DNA of 64,000 nt, taken from the NCBI GenBank assembly GCA_002748425.1, contig PDSJ01000011.1:124001-188000 (forward strand), written 5' to 3'. Positions 55,962-64,000 of this stretch are shown here, piece after piece (position 1 is the first letter of the stretch; each line of letters starts with the position of its first letter). The stretch is from a candidate division KSB3 bacterium (GTDB taxonomy: Bacteria > Moduliflexota > Moduliflexia > Moduliflexales > Moduliflexaceae). A program made the position numbers and the translations under genes. Under the pieces are notes generated by a model. That model saw only the letters and a list, made by a program, of their open reading frames with translations, did no database searches and was not told where the DNA came from.

Positions 55962-56033
55962 TAGGCACGGGCGGTTTCGAACCGCCGACTTCTACCACGT
56001 CAAGGTAGCGCTCTCCCCCTGAGCTACGTGCCT
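55962..56033 (-). tRNA. tRNA-Val (anticodon GAC), copy 2
   Basis: Same sequence as the tRNA at 55836-55907, separated by 54 bp. The pair is a recent tandem duplication or kept identical by gene conversion. Both probably come from one transcript, upstream of thrS. Confidence 0.97.
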
Positions 56034-56226
56034 ATATTTGAGGAATATTCCATTCTCAATTCAGCAGAAACACTACGAATCCTCTCAAAAAATTGTCAAG
56101 ATAAAAATTGAGAAAAATTTGTATCACTTCGATAAGACATCGAATAAAAAAGCTGACCAGACAGATTTTGTCCCTCGTCTGTATGTACGGATGAGGGAAC
56201 TTTTTGATTTTTTGTTCCAGAGTTTC

Positions 56227-56255
56227 TTGACAGTCTTCTCGTTGTATTCTAGATC
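56227..56255 (+). promoter_or_regulatory. Sigma-70-type promoter for the YbjN-like/pspA unit
   Basis: TTGACA (56227-56232) and TAGATC (56250-56255) are separated by 17 bases and lie about 77 bases upstream of the ATG at 56332. The -35 is perfect, the -10 moderate. I saw no sigma-54 promoter, which controls pspA in Escherichia coli. Confidence 0.6.
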
Positions 56256-56331
56256 ATAGAAGCGTCGTGTAAATATCTTCCGAAAGTTCGGCAGCCTTTA
56301 TGAGATAACTTAATCCAGGGAGGAATGCACT

Positions 56332-56718
56332 ATGGTGACAAAAAATGACATTGAGATTTATCTGGATGATTGCGGTTTTCCATTTGAGCAGGTGAGTGAC
56401 GGGGTCTGGAAGGTTGAGTCAACCGACAATAACATTGACAATATTATTATGAGTTACGAAGACCCGATTCTGTTGTTGCGGGTCAATCTGATGAAAGTAC
56501 CTCAAGCAGGCCGTGAAACATTTTATGAACGTCTGCTGACGTTAAATGCGACTGAAATACCGCACGGGGCCTTTGGAATCGAAAACGATGTCGTCGTGGT
56601 GATTGACACGTTGCAAGTCGAGAACCTCGACCGAAACGAGCTGCAGGCGTCTCTTGACTCCATCGGGTTTACAGTCGCACAATATTACAGTGAGTTGAAG
56701 GAGTATTTGAATCGCTAG
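56332..56718 (+). CDS. YbjN / type III chaperone-like protein
   Basis: 128 residues. Alternating strands and helices: IEIYLDDCGFPFEQVSDGVWKVES, IIMSYEDPILLLRVNLMKVP, FYERLLTLNATEIPHGAFGIENDVVVVIDTLQVENL (read in parts), then a C-terminal helix (LQASLDSIGFTVAQYYSELKEYL). This is the layout of the YbjN (DUF1790) fold, which resembles secretion chaperones. The PspA gene follows 65 bp later on the same strand with aaggagg before it. YbjN-like proteins beside PspA suggest an envelope-stress role. A good ribosome site (aggga/ggagg) precedes the ATG. Confidence 0.8.
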   Translation: MVTKNDIEIYLDDCGFPFEQVSDGVWKVESTDNNIDNIIMSYEDPILLLRVNLMKVPQAGRETFYERLLTLNATEIPHGAFGIENDVVVVIDTLQVENLDRNELQASLDSIGFTVAQYYSELKEYLNR

Positions 56719-56783
56719 CGCATCCACACTGCCAAGGAAACACATTTAGAGAGTACTTTCCTAAAAGTAAGGAGGTCAAAGCT

Positions 56784-57446
56784 ATGGGTATTTTCAGTAG
56801 AATGTCAGATATTTTCAAGGCCAATATTAATGATCTTATTGATAAAGCGGAAGATCCGGCCAAATTAATGGATCAGATGGTTCGAGAAATGCGGGAGCAA
56901 CTGCGCGAAGCAAAAATTCAGGTTGCCAGAGCGATCGCTGATGAGAAAAAGCTGCATCACCAGTTAAGACAAAATCAGGTACAGTCCAAAAATTGGGAAA
57001 GCAAAGCAATGCTGGCTTTAAAACAAGGCGATGAGGGATTGGCCAAAGAAGCTCTGAAACAGAAAAAGACCTACGATGGTCTGGCTGCCTCTGTTCAGGG
57101 GCAGTGGGAAGAACAAAATACGCTTTCATCTAAATTAAAAGATAACCTGCGGGCGCTGGAGTCAAAAATCGATGAAGCCCGTCGAAAAAAAGAAATTCTT
57201 CTCGCTCGTCAGAAGCGCGCTGAAGCCCAGAAGAAGATTCATGAGGTCATGAGTGGTCTTAACGACAAGAGCGCATTCGCCACCTTCGATCGCATGGAGC
57301 AGAGAGTCCTGGAAATCGAAGCCCAGTCCGATGCGGCTGTGGAACTTGAGGTAGAATCCCTGGACGACAGATTCAAAGCTCTTGAATCCAGTTCAGTGGA
57401 TGACGAACTTGCGGCGCTCAAGGCTAAAATGAGCTTGAACCCCTAA
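56784..57446 (+). CDS. pspA: PspA/IM30 family envelope-stress protein
   Basis: 220 residues, the length of PspA. It is almost fully helical and coiled-coil: MGIFSRMSDIFKANINDLIDKAEDP is the conserved N-terminal amphipathic and membrane-binding part, with LMDQMVREMREQLREAK following, and a C-terminal acidic stretch (DDRFKALESSSVDDELAALKAKM). It stabilises membranes under stress and forms ESCRT-III-like rods. PspF and PspBC partners are not in the window. Strong ribosome site (aaggagg). Confidence 0.97.
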   Translation: MGIFSRMSDIFKANINDLIDKAEDPAKLMDQMVREMREQLREAKIQVARAIADEKKLHHQLRQNQVQSKNWESKAMLALKQGDEGLAKEALKQKKTYDGLAASVQGQWEEQNTLSSKLKDNLRALESKIDEARRKKEILLARQKRAEAQKKIHEVMSGLNDKSAFATFDRMEQRVLEIEAQSDAAVELEVESLDDRFKALESSSVDDELAALKAKMSLNP

Positions 57447-57512
57447 TTATGTTTCTCCCGCTCCACGTTTCCGGAGGGTCCACGCAGAGTTCGAACTGTC
57501 TGTGAACATCAT

Positions 57513-57553
57513 CCGTCTCTCTCCTGAGCGTCTTTGCCTGCCGAGAGAGACGG
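57513..57553 (+). terminator. Hairpin after pspA (possible terminator)
   Basis: CCGTCTCTCTC (57513-57523) pairs perfectly with GAGAGAGACGG (57543-57553) across a 19-base loop, 66 bases beyond the pspA stop. There is no T-tract, so it may be an mRNA 3' hairpin rather than an intrinsic terminator. Confidence 0.45.
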
Positions 57554-57676
57554 TGCGGCAGCTTGTCAACTCATCGGCATCTATGCAGAGCGTGCTTGTG
57601 GAACGTTATTAAAATATGTCATAATCGTATTCATCCCCTTATGTACTGATTGTTTCAAGGAAGAAGGACAACCCGC

Positions 57677-58432
57677 ATGGCAAGAATTCATCTCAAAACA
57701 CCTCAGGAAATCGAATTGATCCGCGAAAGCAGCCGAATAACGGCTCAGACCCTCAAGTTTCTCGAAGGGGAGTGTCTTCCCGGCATTAGCACATTGGAAC
57801 TGGATCGTATGGCCGAAACCTTCATTCGCGATCATGGGGGAACTCCATCATTTAAAGGGTATCACGGCTTTCCGAACAGTGTCTGCTGTTCTGTCAACGA
57901 AGAGGTGGTTCACGGTATTCCCAGCTCGAGAAGGCTCAAAAACGGGGACGTGATTACGCTCGATACAGGTGTCTATAAGAACAATTATCATGGCGATGCC
58001 GCGATTACGGTAGCGGTTGGCGAGGTCAGCAGACAAGCCCGGCAACTCATCGAGATCACACGAGAGGCTCTGTATTTGGGCATTGACCAGGCAAAACCCG
58101 GGGCGCGCCTCGGCGATATTGGCTTCGCCATTCAAACCCTGGCCAGGCAATATCATTACGGTGTTGTCAGGGAATATACGGGGCACGGTATTGGCAGAGA
58201 TCTGCATGAGGCGCCACATGTTCTGCATTATGGAAAAGCGAACAGCGGTCTGCGCCTGAAAGCAGGGATGGTGTTTACAATCGAGCCGATGCTGACCGCC
58301 GGCTCACATGAAATTCGAGTCAAAAAAGACGGCTGGACAGCGATCACAAAAGATAGAAGCCTCTGCGCTCAGTTTGAACATACGCTGGCCCTGACCACAG
58401 ATGGAGCCCAAATTTTGACGTTACCGGAATAA
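57677..58432 (+). CDS. map: Methionine aminopeptidase, type I
   Basis: 251 residues from the ATG at 57677, eight bases after agaagga; the frame extends to 57650 but without a ribosome site. It removes the initiator Met. Metal-binding residues are all visible: GDVITLDTGVYKNNYHGDAA (two Asp), GHGIGRDLHEAPHVLHYG (His), FTIEPML (Glu) and AQFEHTLAL (Glu). Of the short type I class without a zinc-finger extension. Between pspA and the 753-residue orphan; a common housekeeping gene. Confidence 0.98.
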   Translation: MARIHLKTPQEIELIRESSRITAQTLKFLEGECLPGISTLELDRMAETFIRDHGGTPSFKGYHGFPNSVCCSVNEEVVHGIPSSRRLKNGDVITLDTGVYKNNYHGDAAITVAVGEVSRQARQLIEITREALYLGIDQAKPGARLGDIGFAIQTLARQYHYGVVREYTGHGIGRDLHEAPHVLHYGKANSGLRLKAGMVFTIEPMLTAGSHEIRVKKDGWTAITKDRSLCAQFEHTLALTTDGAQILTLPE

Positions 58433-58529
58433 GCGCTAAGAGCGCCAGCGCATCTCATCTCCACCCCTTTGTGTTTATGGTGTGTCTCATTGAGGCACGT
58501 GTCGACAACCGCAACTCTGTATAAGCCGG

Positions 58530-60791
58530 ATGCATCGAGTGTCTAAGCTACCACCTGAATTCGCCTTTCCAGCCCGGCGAGCGCAACACTCCGACCGTGT
58601 ACTGCCTGACGCGTTCATGTCAACAACGGAAACGCAGAAGATTAAAGCGTATCTCCATGATGCCTCGAGATCTGCGCGCGCAGCTGCGTCCGCAAAGGCT
58701 CCATTGACGAATGAAAAAGATGAGGATTCGCTGCTCATTGTCCCGAGGGAGTATCGGTCGGCGCTAAGCACTTTCGAATCGCCCTTAATGCAGTATCTTC
58801 GTAATCTTCGGCTCAAGATGGCAAAGATTCCGAAAGAAATTTCCTTTATCAACAGTATCTATACGCTGACACAGGGAAATATCATTGATCTGATCGATCC
58901 TGTGAAGGACGAAGTTACCAGGCAGCTGCTCGATGATCTGCTGACACCGCTCCTGAAACATGCGAAGCAAAGCAGGGCCGGCGCCGAGAAAGACCCTGTC
59001 GCAGCGGAATGGGAAGCCGGACAAATTTTAAATCGATGCTACCTCGTGCTGTATTCCAACTTTTCACAGATGCAGTCTGCCATCATTCAGGGGATCATCT
59101 ACGATATTGAACGACAGGGCGTCCACCTTCCGATTCAGTCGTCTGCCGAACTCGAGATTATTGCCCAGCAATACCTCCCGGTAGTCCAGAATCAGGCTGT
59201 TATCATCCGCAATATGTTTCGCCACCTCTTTCCGGAATACGATCCCCCTGACAACATTCACGTCCTTGAGCTCTGTTTTCTCAGATTGCTGGATGACATC
59301 CAGAATAATTTCTCTCATTTTTTAGAAAGCGATGAACAGCTTCTCCAGATGTTGTCACGGATTAAAGTGGGGCAAGATGAACTGCTCAATGTCAACGATC
59401 CGAATCTGCGGAATATTCTTGCGAAAATGGAGCGACTGCAGAATCAATTTCACGATATTTATAATCAACGCTGGCGCGACGGGGTCTTGAACGATATCAT
59501 TGCCACCTTCTTTTACCATTCTCGCTTTACAGCCTATCTTGAAAACAAGGGGAAGATTGCCAAAAAACGACGCTACTTTCTGGCCAGCCTCGAGCATCTG
59601 CTGAACAATTATGAGGATTTCTTCAACGAGACTCTTGTGCCGCAGGTCGACTTCTTAACCGAGGAATACAAGGTCGTTGATCGAGAAGGTTATACGTTTG
59701 TTCAATCCCATATCCTGACAGACAGAATGAAAAACATTTTTCAGACACTTCTTGATCAAGATCGCTTTTCAGTCCTGAGCGAAATGATCGTGACCGGCGA
59801 ATTCTCAAAGACGCCGGCACTGAAAAAAACATTTCAGCACAGCGAAGAACTTGAAAAGATGCGCAGGGAACTGCGGCACAAGCACGTCTCGCAGCAAGCA
59901 CTGCAGGAACATATCGACCGCCTCTGGGAAGTGCTCGATGACGTACAGGAACTGCTGGTATCGGAGATTTTTACGAAATGGAAAACTCCACTTAACACGA
60001 TGTTAACGACCTATTGTCTGGAACTGCACTGGTTCCACGCGTGCTTCTCGACATATACGATTGAAGCGTTCCCGGATACAAAGACCCTGTTCAGAGAACT
60101 CGATCTATTTATTGAGCCGTACAAAGAAGCGTTGCGCATTTTTTCCGATAACATTTTTCACTACCTCGAGAGCATAAGCCAGCAAGTCTACGCCTTTCGC
60201 GATCGGGCCGGTGACTTTAACCTCCTCTATACCGGAATTTTAGGAATCGATCTGAAACAGGAAGAGCGTTTCTTCCAGTTTGAATTGTATACGCCCCCAA
60301 AAGTCAAACTCCTTGTTGGCCGTTTGCTCAAACTGCAGGAACACTACACTCAAACGTTGAAAACGCATCCGCCCAAGCAGGCTTCCGATGACCACGAAGG
60401 TCTGAAAAATCAGCGTCTCTATACAGATGAAATGTTAAAAACTGCAAATTTCCTTGAAGAAGAACGGGATATTTTAATGTATTGCGGTTCCCGGAAACTC
60501 TTTGCCGATCCACAATTTGTCGAGGATGATTTTGCCCATGATTATAATGAAATCATAGACAGTTACGCTCACGTGATAACGCAGTTGCAGCCTCCCAGTT
60601 CAGATCAGCTTGACAGGATTCTGGAATTACGAGGCCTTCGAGAACGCGCAAGGTTTGCAGCTGTCTATGAGCGCTATTCCGAAATGGTAAAATACAAGGC
60701 CCTGAGCAAGGCATGGCCGGTGATCCGCAAACGCTGGAAAAACCCGGATGATTTCCAGAGAGATCACGCTGTCCATAAAAAATTTTCTTGA
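58530..60791 (+). CDS. Large helical protein of unknown function
   Basis: 753 residues (or 724 from the ATG at 58617; neither start has a clear ribosome site). No family is recognised. It is soluble, charged, and mainly helical, without signal peptide, membrane helices or cysteine motifs. Recurrent features are SFINSIYTLTQGNIIDLIDPV, HLFPEYDPPDNIHVLELCFLRLLDDI, YHSRFTAYLENKG and DRFSVLSEMIVTGEFSK, a mix suggesting a multi-helical scaffold. It precedes the FMN riboswitch unit on the same strand. It does not look like a phage or mobile-element protein. Confidence 0.85.
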   Translation: MHRVSKLPPEFAFPARRAQHSDRVLPDAFMSTTETQKIKAYLHDASRSARAAASAKAPLTNEKDEDSLLIVPREYRSALSTFESPLMQYLRNLRLKMAKIPKEISFINSIYTLTQGNIIDLIDPVKDEVTRQLLDDLLTPLLKHAKQSRAGAEKDPVAAEWEAGQILNRCYLVLYSNFSQMQSAIIQGIIYDIERQGVHLPIQSSAELEIIAQQYLPVVQNQAVIIRNMFRHLFPEYDPPDNIHVLELCFLRLLDDIQNNFSHFLESDEQLLQMLSRIKVGQDELLNVNDPNLRNILAKMERLQNQFHDIYNQRWRDGVLNDIIATFFYHSRFTAYLENKGKIAKKRRYFLASLEHLLNNYEDFFNETLVPQVDFLTEEYKVVDREGYTFVQSHILTDRMKNIFQTLLDQDRFSVLSEMIVTGEFSKTPALKKTFQHSEELEKMRRELRHKHVSQQALQEHIDRLWEVLDDVQELLVSEIFTKWKTPLNTMLTTYCLELHWFHACFSTYTIEAFPDTKTLFRELDLFIEPYKEALRIFSDNIFHYLESISQQVYAFRDRAGDFNLLYTGILGIDLKQEERFFQFELYTPPKVKLLVGRLLKLQEHYTQTLKTHPPKQASDDHEGLKNQRLYTDEMLKTANFLEEERDILMYCGSRKLFADPQFVEDDFAHDYNEIIDSYAHVITQLQPPSSDQLDRILELRGLRERARFAAVYERYSEMVKYKALSKAWPVIRKRWKNPDDFQRDHAVHKKFS

Positions 60792-60829
60792 CAGGTCTGA
60801 CTTCACGAAACAAGAATACACACTCATAA

Positions 60830-60944
60830 AATCTTTAGGGGGCAGGGTGAAATTCCTCACCGGCGGTAAAAGTCCGCGAGCCGAGAACGGCTGACCCGGT
60901 GTAATTCCGGGGCCGACAGTCATAGTCTGGATGAGATAAAGATT
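60830..60944 (+). promoter_or_regulatory. FMN riboswitch (RFN element)
   Basis: The conserved core is intact: GGGGCAGGGTGAAATTCC (60839-60855), CACCGGCGGTAAAAG, AGTCCGCGAGCC, GACCCGGTG with AATTCCGGGGCCGAC, and AGTCTGGATGAGA. The outer P1 stem pairs AATCTTTA (60830-60837) with TAAAGATT (60937-60944). It binds FMN and here is followed by a strong terminator, so FMN should switch off the ABC transporter genes downstream. Confidence 0.98.
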
Positions 60945-60974
60945 TTCGGTGAAAATATCAGGAAGTTCAAGCTG

Positions 60975-60995
60975 TCCCGTTAATATGACGGGACC
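60975..60995 (+). promoter_or_regulatory. Hairpin in the riboswitch expression platform
   Basis: GTCCCGT (60975-60981) can pair with ACGGGAC (60989-60995). A further GTCCCGG occurs at 61003-61009, so alternative pairings are possible between the aptamer and the terminator. This fits a transcriptional expression platform, although I cannot fold it here. Confidence 0.5.
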
Positions 60996-61009
60996 TGTGT
61001 TGTCCCGGA

Positions 61010-61051
61010 AAAAACGCCCCGTAGTCGTTAAGGATTGCGGGGCGTTTTTTG
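61010..61051 (+). terminator. Intrinsic terminator of the FMN riboswitch
   Basis: AAAAAACGCCCCG (61010-61022) pairs with CGGGGCGTTTTTT (61039-61051), a 13-bp stem ending in a six-T tract, just 15 bases before the transporter ATG at 61066. It is the off-state of the riboswitch. Confidence 0.95.
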
Positions 61052-61065
61052 CTTGGAGCGCTTTC

Positions 61066-62700
61066 ATGTTCATCAGAGCTCGTCATCTCACTTTCGGCTT
61101 CGAACAAGATCTCATTTTACACGATGTTTCGTTCTCAATCGAACGGAATCAGTTTGTGTCTTTCATCGGGCCTTCGGGCTGCGGCAAAACGACGCTGCTT
61201 TACCTGATTGCTGGTATCTATCCGCTTTCACACGGTACGCTGGAGGTCGACACAAAGCATATTTCCTTTGTCTTTCAGCACGACTCCTTACTGGAATGGC
61301 GCAACGCAGTTCAGAATGTGCTGCTGCCTTTTGAGCTGAACGGTACGCCGATTACAGCCGACTTGAAGCAAAACGCCGCAGGCATGCTGAAAAAAGTCGG
61401 TTTACAGGGCTTTGAAGACTATTTTCCGCACCAGCTTTCCGGCGGCATGAAAAAACGGGTGGAAATCGCCCGCGCTCTCGCTACCGACCCGGAGCTTCTG
61501 ATTCTGGATGAACCCTTTTCAGCGCTGGATATTCTCACTCGCGAACGACTGAATATTCTCATGAGGAGTCTGCATACAACAACAAGCTGTACGTTTGTCC
61601 TGGTGACACATTCAGTCGAAGAAGCCTGCTTTCTCTCGGAAAAAGTCTTTGTCATGGCGAAACAGCCGGCGGAAATCGTGAAAGTGAAAGAGATTCACAG
61701 CAGCAAGAGTCATGAGGAAAATCGTTTCTTTTTGTCTGACGGGGAACAGAGTATTAATCACGAGATTCGCCAAGAGGCTCATTATCTCTGGCAGCAAACA
61801 GCTCAAGTCACACAAAAATATCATCTGGACAAGTCTGCGCCCCGGCCTCATGGAGGAAAGAACAACAGATCGCGCCTGAAGTGCTGCTGCAAAAAATATC
61901 TCTTCAACTGCATGATTCCTCTCGAATTATTGAGCTTTTTCGGGGTGTTAAGTCTCATTAAGATGTATTTGAACATTCCTGATTTTATTTTCCCCTATCC
62001 CTGGACGATCCTGAAACGTTTTTTTTCAACGCTGGCTGCCGGTACGATCTGGCCGGATTTGAAAATAACCATTATAGAATCCATGAGCGGTTTTGCAATA
62101 GCCCTTTTCCTGACACTGCTGCTGGGCTATACGATCGCGAAATCACAGCTGCTTTCGAATCTGTTAATGCCCTGCCTGATCGCGACGACCACTATGCCCT
62201 CGGTCGCTGTCGCACCGTTTCTGGTATTATGGATGGGCTTCGGGATCGCGCCCAAAATTTTTACGGCTGTGATTGTCATGTTTTTTGCCATGCTGATTAA
62301 CAATATTTCCGCCATTAAGCTGGCCGAACAGAGCATGCAAGAACTGATTCTTTTCTATAAGCCATTTTGGTTGACACGATTTACCAAATTTGAACTGCCT
62401 GCTGCCTTACCGATGATTTTCAGCGGCATTAAGGTCTCGATCACTCTATCGGTCATCGGAGCCGTCGTGGGGGAATTCATCTCAGGCAATACCGGCCTTG
62501 GTTCTCTGGTCGGAAGAGCCAAGGCCAATTTCGATATCGACTTGATGTTTGTGGCGCTGCTCTGGCTGGTGTTGCTGGGATTGAGCTATTATAGTATTGC
62601 CAGTTTGCTCTATCTCGGTCTGTCCAAAAAACTACATATCTCACAGCAGGGAGACGCGTATGGCAGTCGTTTTCAGCAGCGTAAGCGCTATAGCTCCTGA
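61066..62700 (+). CDS. ABC transporter ATPase-permease fusion, FMN-riboswitch controlled
   Basis: About 544 residues from the ATG at 61066, which follows ttggag by eight bases; the longer frame from 60949 would include the terminator. The N-terminal half is an ABC ATPase: Walker A GPSGCGKTT, Q-loop FVFQHDSLLEW, signature LSGGMKKRVEIARAL, Walker B LLILDEPFSALD, H-loop VTHSVEEA. The C-terminal half (about 275-544) is a permease of the SsuC/TauC/ThiX type with about six helices (LTLLLGYTIAKS, MPSVAVAPFLVLWMGFGIAPKIF carries the EAA-like loop region). Such families import nitrate, taurine, thiamine precursors or riboflavin. The FMN riboswitch points to riboflavin (RibX-like), which is inference. 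Fusion of ATPase and permease in one chain is unusual. Confidence 0.93.
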   Translation: MFIRARHLTFGFEQDLILHDVSFSIERNQFVSFIGPSGCGKTTLLYLIAGIYPLSHGTLEVDTKHISFVFQHDSLLEWRNAVQNVLLPFELNGTPITADLKQNAAGMLKKVGLQGFEDYFPHQLSGGMKKRVEIARALATDPELLILDEPFSALDILTRERLNILMRSLHTTTSCTFVLVTHSVEEACFLSEKVFVMAKQPAEIVKVKEIHSSKSHEENRFFLSDGEQSINHEIRQEAHYLWQQTAQVTQKYHLDKSAPRPHGGKNNRSRLKCCCKKYLFNCMIPLELLSFFGVLSLIKMYLNIPDFIFPYPWTILKRFFSTLAAGTIWPDLKITIIESMSGFAIALFLTLLLGYTIAKSQLLSNLLMPCLIATTTMPSVAVAPFLVLWMGFGIAPKIFTAVIVMFFAMLINNISAIKLAEQSMQELILFYKPFWLTRFTKFELPAALPMIFSGIKVSITLSVIGAVVGEFISGNTGLGSLVGRAKANFDIDLMFVALLWLVLLGLSYYSIASLLYLGLSKKLHISQQGDAYGSRFQQRKRYSS

Positions 62701-62703
62701 AAA

Positions 62704-63714
62704 ATGCCTGACATACCCCAATTGCACATGAAGTATCAAATTGTACGCACACAGATCTTGCTGCAGTCCGTCATCTACATATTCCTCTCGTCCTGTAGCA
62801 TCGCTCACGCTGAAGCTCTGCCTCGGACCGAAACACTGAAACTGGTCATCGGTTATATTCCTCATATTCAGTTTGCTCCCCTGTATGTCGGGCTGGAGAA
62901 AGGAATGTACCTCGATCGGCAGATCGAGCTGAAGATTGAATACGGCTTTGGGAGCGACATCTTCGGACTTTTACTTCAGGAAAAGATCGATCTGGGGCTC
63001 TCCGACTCGGATCAGCTGATCTTGTCCGGTGCTAACGACCTAGGACTCGTGGCATTATTGCAGTATTATCAGAAAATCCCAGTCACGATCGTCGCAAAGC
63101 GGCAGAAGATCAAGTCCCCGGAGGACTTTCGCGGAAAACGTATCGGTACGCCGATGATGGCGGGGACCAACTATATCGGACTCGAAGTGTTTCTGCAGCA
63201 TTACCAGTTGAAAAATGCGGTCATGGTTGAGAATATCGGCTACACTCAAATCACATCGTTATTACACAACGACATTGACGGAGCTGTCTGTTTTCTGAAT
63301 AACGAGCCGGTTAAACTGCGGCAACTAGGGACAGAAATTTCTCAATGGGACATCAGAGAATTTTCAAATATAATCGGGGGTTCCTTTATTACGTCACGAG
63401 CTTTGACGCAGAAACGGCGGGATGTGCTGGGGCGTTTCACAGAAGCGACCATTGCAGCAATGGAATATACCTGCAAGCATCAGGAGGATGCCATACAGCT
63501 CTCACTGCCTTACCTTGACCAGTACAGCGAACAGCCGGATTATACTCTCCTGAGAGGTGTTCTTGCCTCAACCTGTCAGCTGTTAGACAGCTCATCAGGC
63601 TACGGGGCCTTAGACCCGAAGGCCTACGCCGACTCGATTGAAACCCTCTACCAACTGAGTCTGATCGAGAGTGTCTATCCGGCGAGAAAGATTCTGTTCA
63701 ACCCTGTTGACTAA
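62704..63714 (+). CDS. ABC transporter substrate-binding protein (NMT1/THI5-like), likely riboflavin-binding
   Basis: 336 residues. A signal peptide (QSVIYIFLSSCSIAHA) precedes an NMT1/THI5-like binding domain: LKLVIGYIPHIQFAPLYVGLEKGMYLD is the typical opening (read in parts), with GFGSDIFGLLLQEKIDLGLSDSDQLI, KIPVTIVAKRQKI, DFRGKRIGTPMMAGTNYIGLEVFL and DGAVCFLNNEPVKLRQLG in order. This is the fold of ThiY, SsuA and RibY. The cysteine in LSSCS could serve as a lipobox in a weaker reading. It starts three bases after the fusion gene stop, so they are one operon under the FMN riboswitch and probably import riboflavin or a precursor. Confidence 0.93.
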   Translation: MPDIPQLHMKYQIVRTQILLQSVIYIFLSSCSIAHAEALPRTETLKLVIGYIPHIQFAPLYVGLEKGMYLDRQIELKIEYGFGSDIFGLLLQEKIDLGLSDSDQLILSGANDLGLVALLQYYQKIPVTIVAKRQKIKSPEDFRGKRIGTPMMAGTNYIGLEVFLQHYQLKNAVMVENIGYTQITSLLHNDIDGAVCFLNNEPVKLRQLGTEISQWDIREFSNIIGGSFITSRALTQKRRDVLGRFTEATIAAMEYTCKHQEDAIQLSLPYLDQYSEQPDYTLLRGVLASTCQLLDSSSGYGALDPKAYADSIETLYQLSLIESVYPARKILFNPVD

Positions 63715-63737
63715 AGGAGAGCGCAGCCTGGGCAGGG

Positions 63738-64000
63738 ATTATAGTTGCGGCCTGCCTGCTGCCTGCTTTATTTTTTCATTATCCGTCCAAATCCATAATG
63801 CGGCTGGGCCAGACCGAAAAACGTCTCTCCATCAACTTAAAACTTGACGTATGTCTCCGCCGCCGTTTTCTTTCTCAGAGAAGAACACAACGACGAATAG
63901 AGGACAGCCTTCTTGAACATGAATCACCAACGGAGAAGAAAACAGCATTGAAGCAGCACGAGATCATTCAACAATTTCTCCTGACCAACGCTCCGAATTA
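63738..64000 (+). CDS. Partial membrane-anchored protein at the right edge
   Basis: An open frame without stops runs from just after a TGA at 63710 to the window end. It begins with a hydrophobic helix (IIVAACLLPALFFHYP), then a basic and charged region (QTEKRLSINLKLDVCLRRRFLS, EKKTALKQHEIIQQFLL). A membrane helix followed by a coiled-coil is typical of sensor kinases or cyclases, but no domain is reached. The start is unclear: an aaggag lies at 63714-63719, the frame offers only ATT/ATA near it and an ATG at 63798. Low confidence in the exact start. Confidence 0.45.
   Translation, partial: MIVAACLLPALFFHYPSKSIMRLGQTEKRLSINLKLDVCLRRRFLSQRRTQRRIEDSLLEHESPTEKKTALKQHEIIQQFLLTNAPN

Noticed and set aside
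55836..56033. Direct repeat as an attachment-site pair or CRISPR-like unit
   Set aside because: The repeated unit is a complete tRNA-Val gene; no integrase or spacer pattern is present.

Overview
The window is a bacterial chromosomal segment of roughly balanced base composition. Housekeeping blocks (thrS-infC-rpmI-rplT-pheS-pheT, rny-ymdB, carD/PIN-TRAM/ispD/ispF, dnaK) sit beside a large eukaryote-like signalling locus (Ser/Thr kinases, FHA, WD40, PP2C) and a multimeric [FeFe] hydrogenase operon. This mix suggests an anaerobic, fermentative, probably multicellular or filamentous bacterium from an under-sampled lineage. WD40-rich and kinase-rich anaerobic filaments of candidate phylum KSB3 (Modulibacteria, e.g. 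Vecturithrix or Moduliflexus) are my best guess, but this is inference without a search.

Layout. 1-12047: signalling locus on the + strand with a truncated WD40 protein, an FHA/zinc-ribbon/pseudokinase/cyclase-like protein, a PP2C phosphatase, a 1605-residue kinase-TPR-WD40 protein with 21 blades (3 x 7), and a second FHA-kinase-cyclase-like protein. 12281-17707: rpiB, a membrane-anchored subtilase with a small coupled ORF, a chemoreceptor remnant, a DMT exporter, a methyltransferase and a nitroreductase. 18222-24761: [FeFe] hydrogenase operon (thioredoxin-like ferredoxin, PAS, SpoIIE-type phosphatase, NuoE-like, NuoF-like, HydA) ended by a strong terminator. 25028-30626 (- strand): small membrane protein, sigma-54 response regulator, YkgJ-like protein, tRNA-Gly, TPR protein and coiled-coil protein. 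30957-38608 (+): dnaK followed by three linked genes (TM/TerB-like/PH-like protein, MotB/OmpA-like protein, TPR-HEAT protein). 38611-48209 (-): VanZ-like fusion, YggT, proC, TPR anchor, ispF, ispD, PIN-TRAM, CarD, YmdB, RNase Y. 48478-48671 (-): a probable 6S RNA. 49072-56033 (-): pheT, pheS, rplT, rpmI, infC, thrS and two identical tRNA-Val genes. 56332-63714 (+): YbjN-like, PspA, map, a 753-residue orphan, then an FMN riboswitch with terminator controlling a fused ATPase-permease ABC gene and its binding protein (probable riboflavin uptake).

How the genes work together. The first 12 kb encode kinases, a phosphatase that can reverse their action, FHA modules that bind phosphothreonine, and beta-propeller scaffolds, so they plausibly form one phospho-signalling circuit. 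Within it, one FHA protein has lost the kinase catalytic residues but keeps the cyclase metal-binding aspartates, while its paralogue keeps the kinase residues and has lost the first cyclase aspartate. The hydrogenase operon encodes NAD/FMN and iron-sulfur subunits typical of trimeric, possibly electron-bifurcating hydrogenases, plus its own sensory pair.
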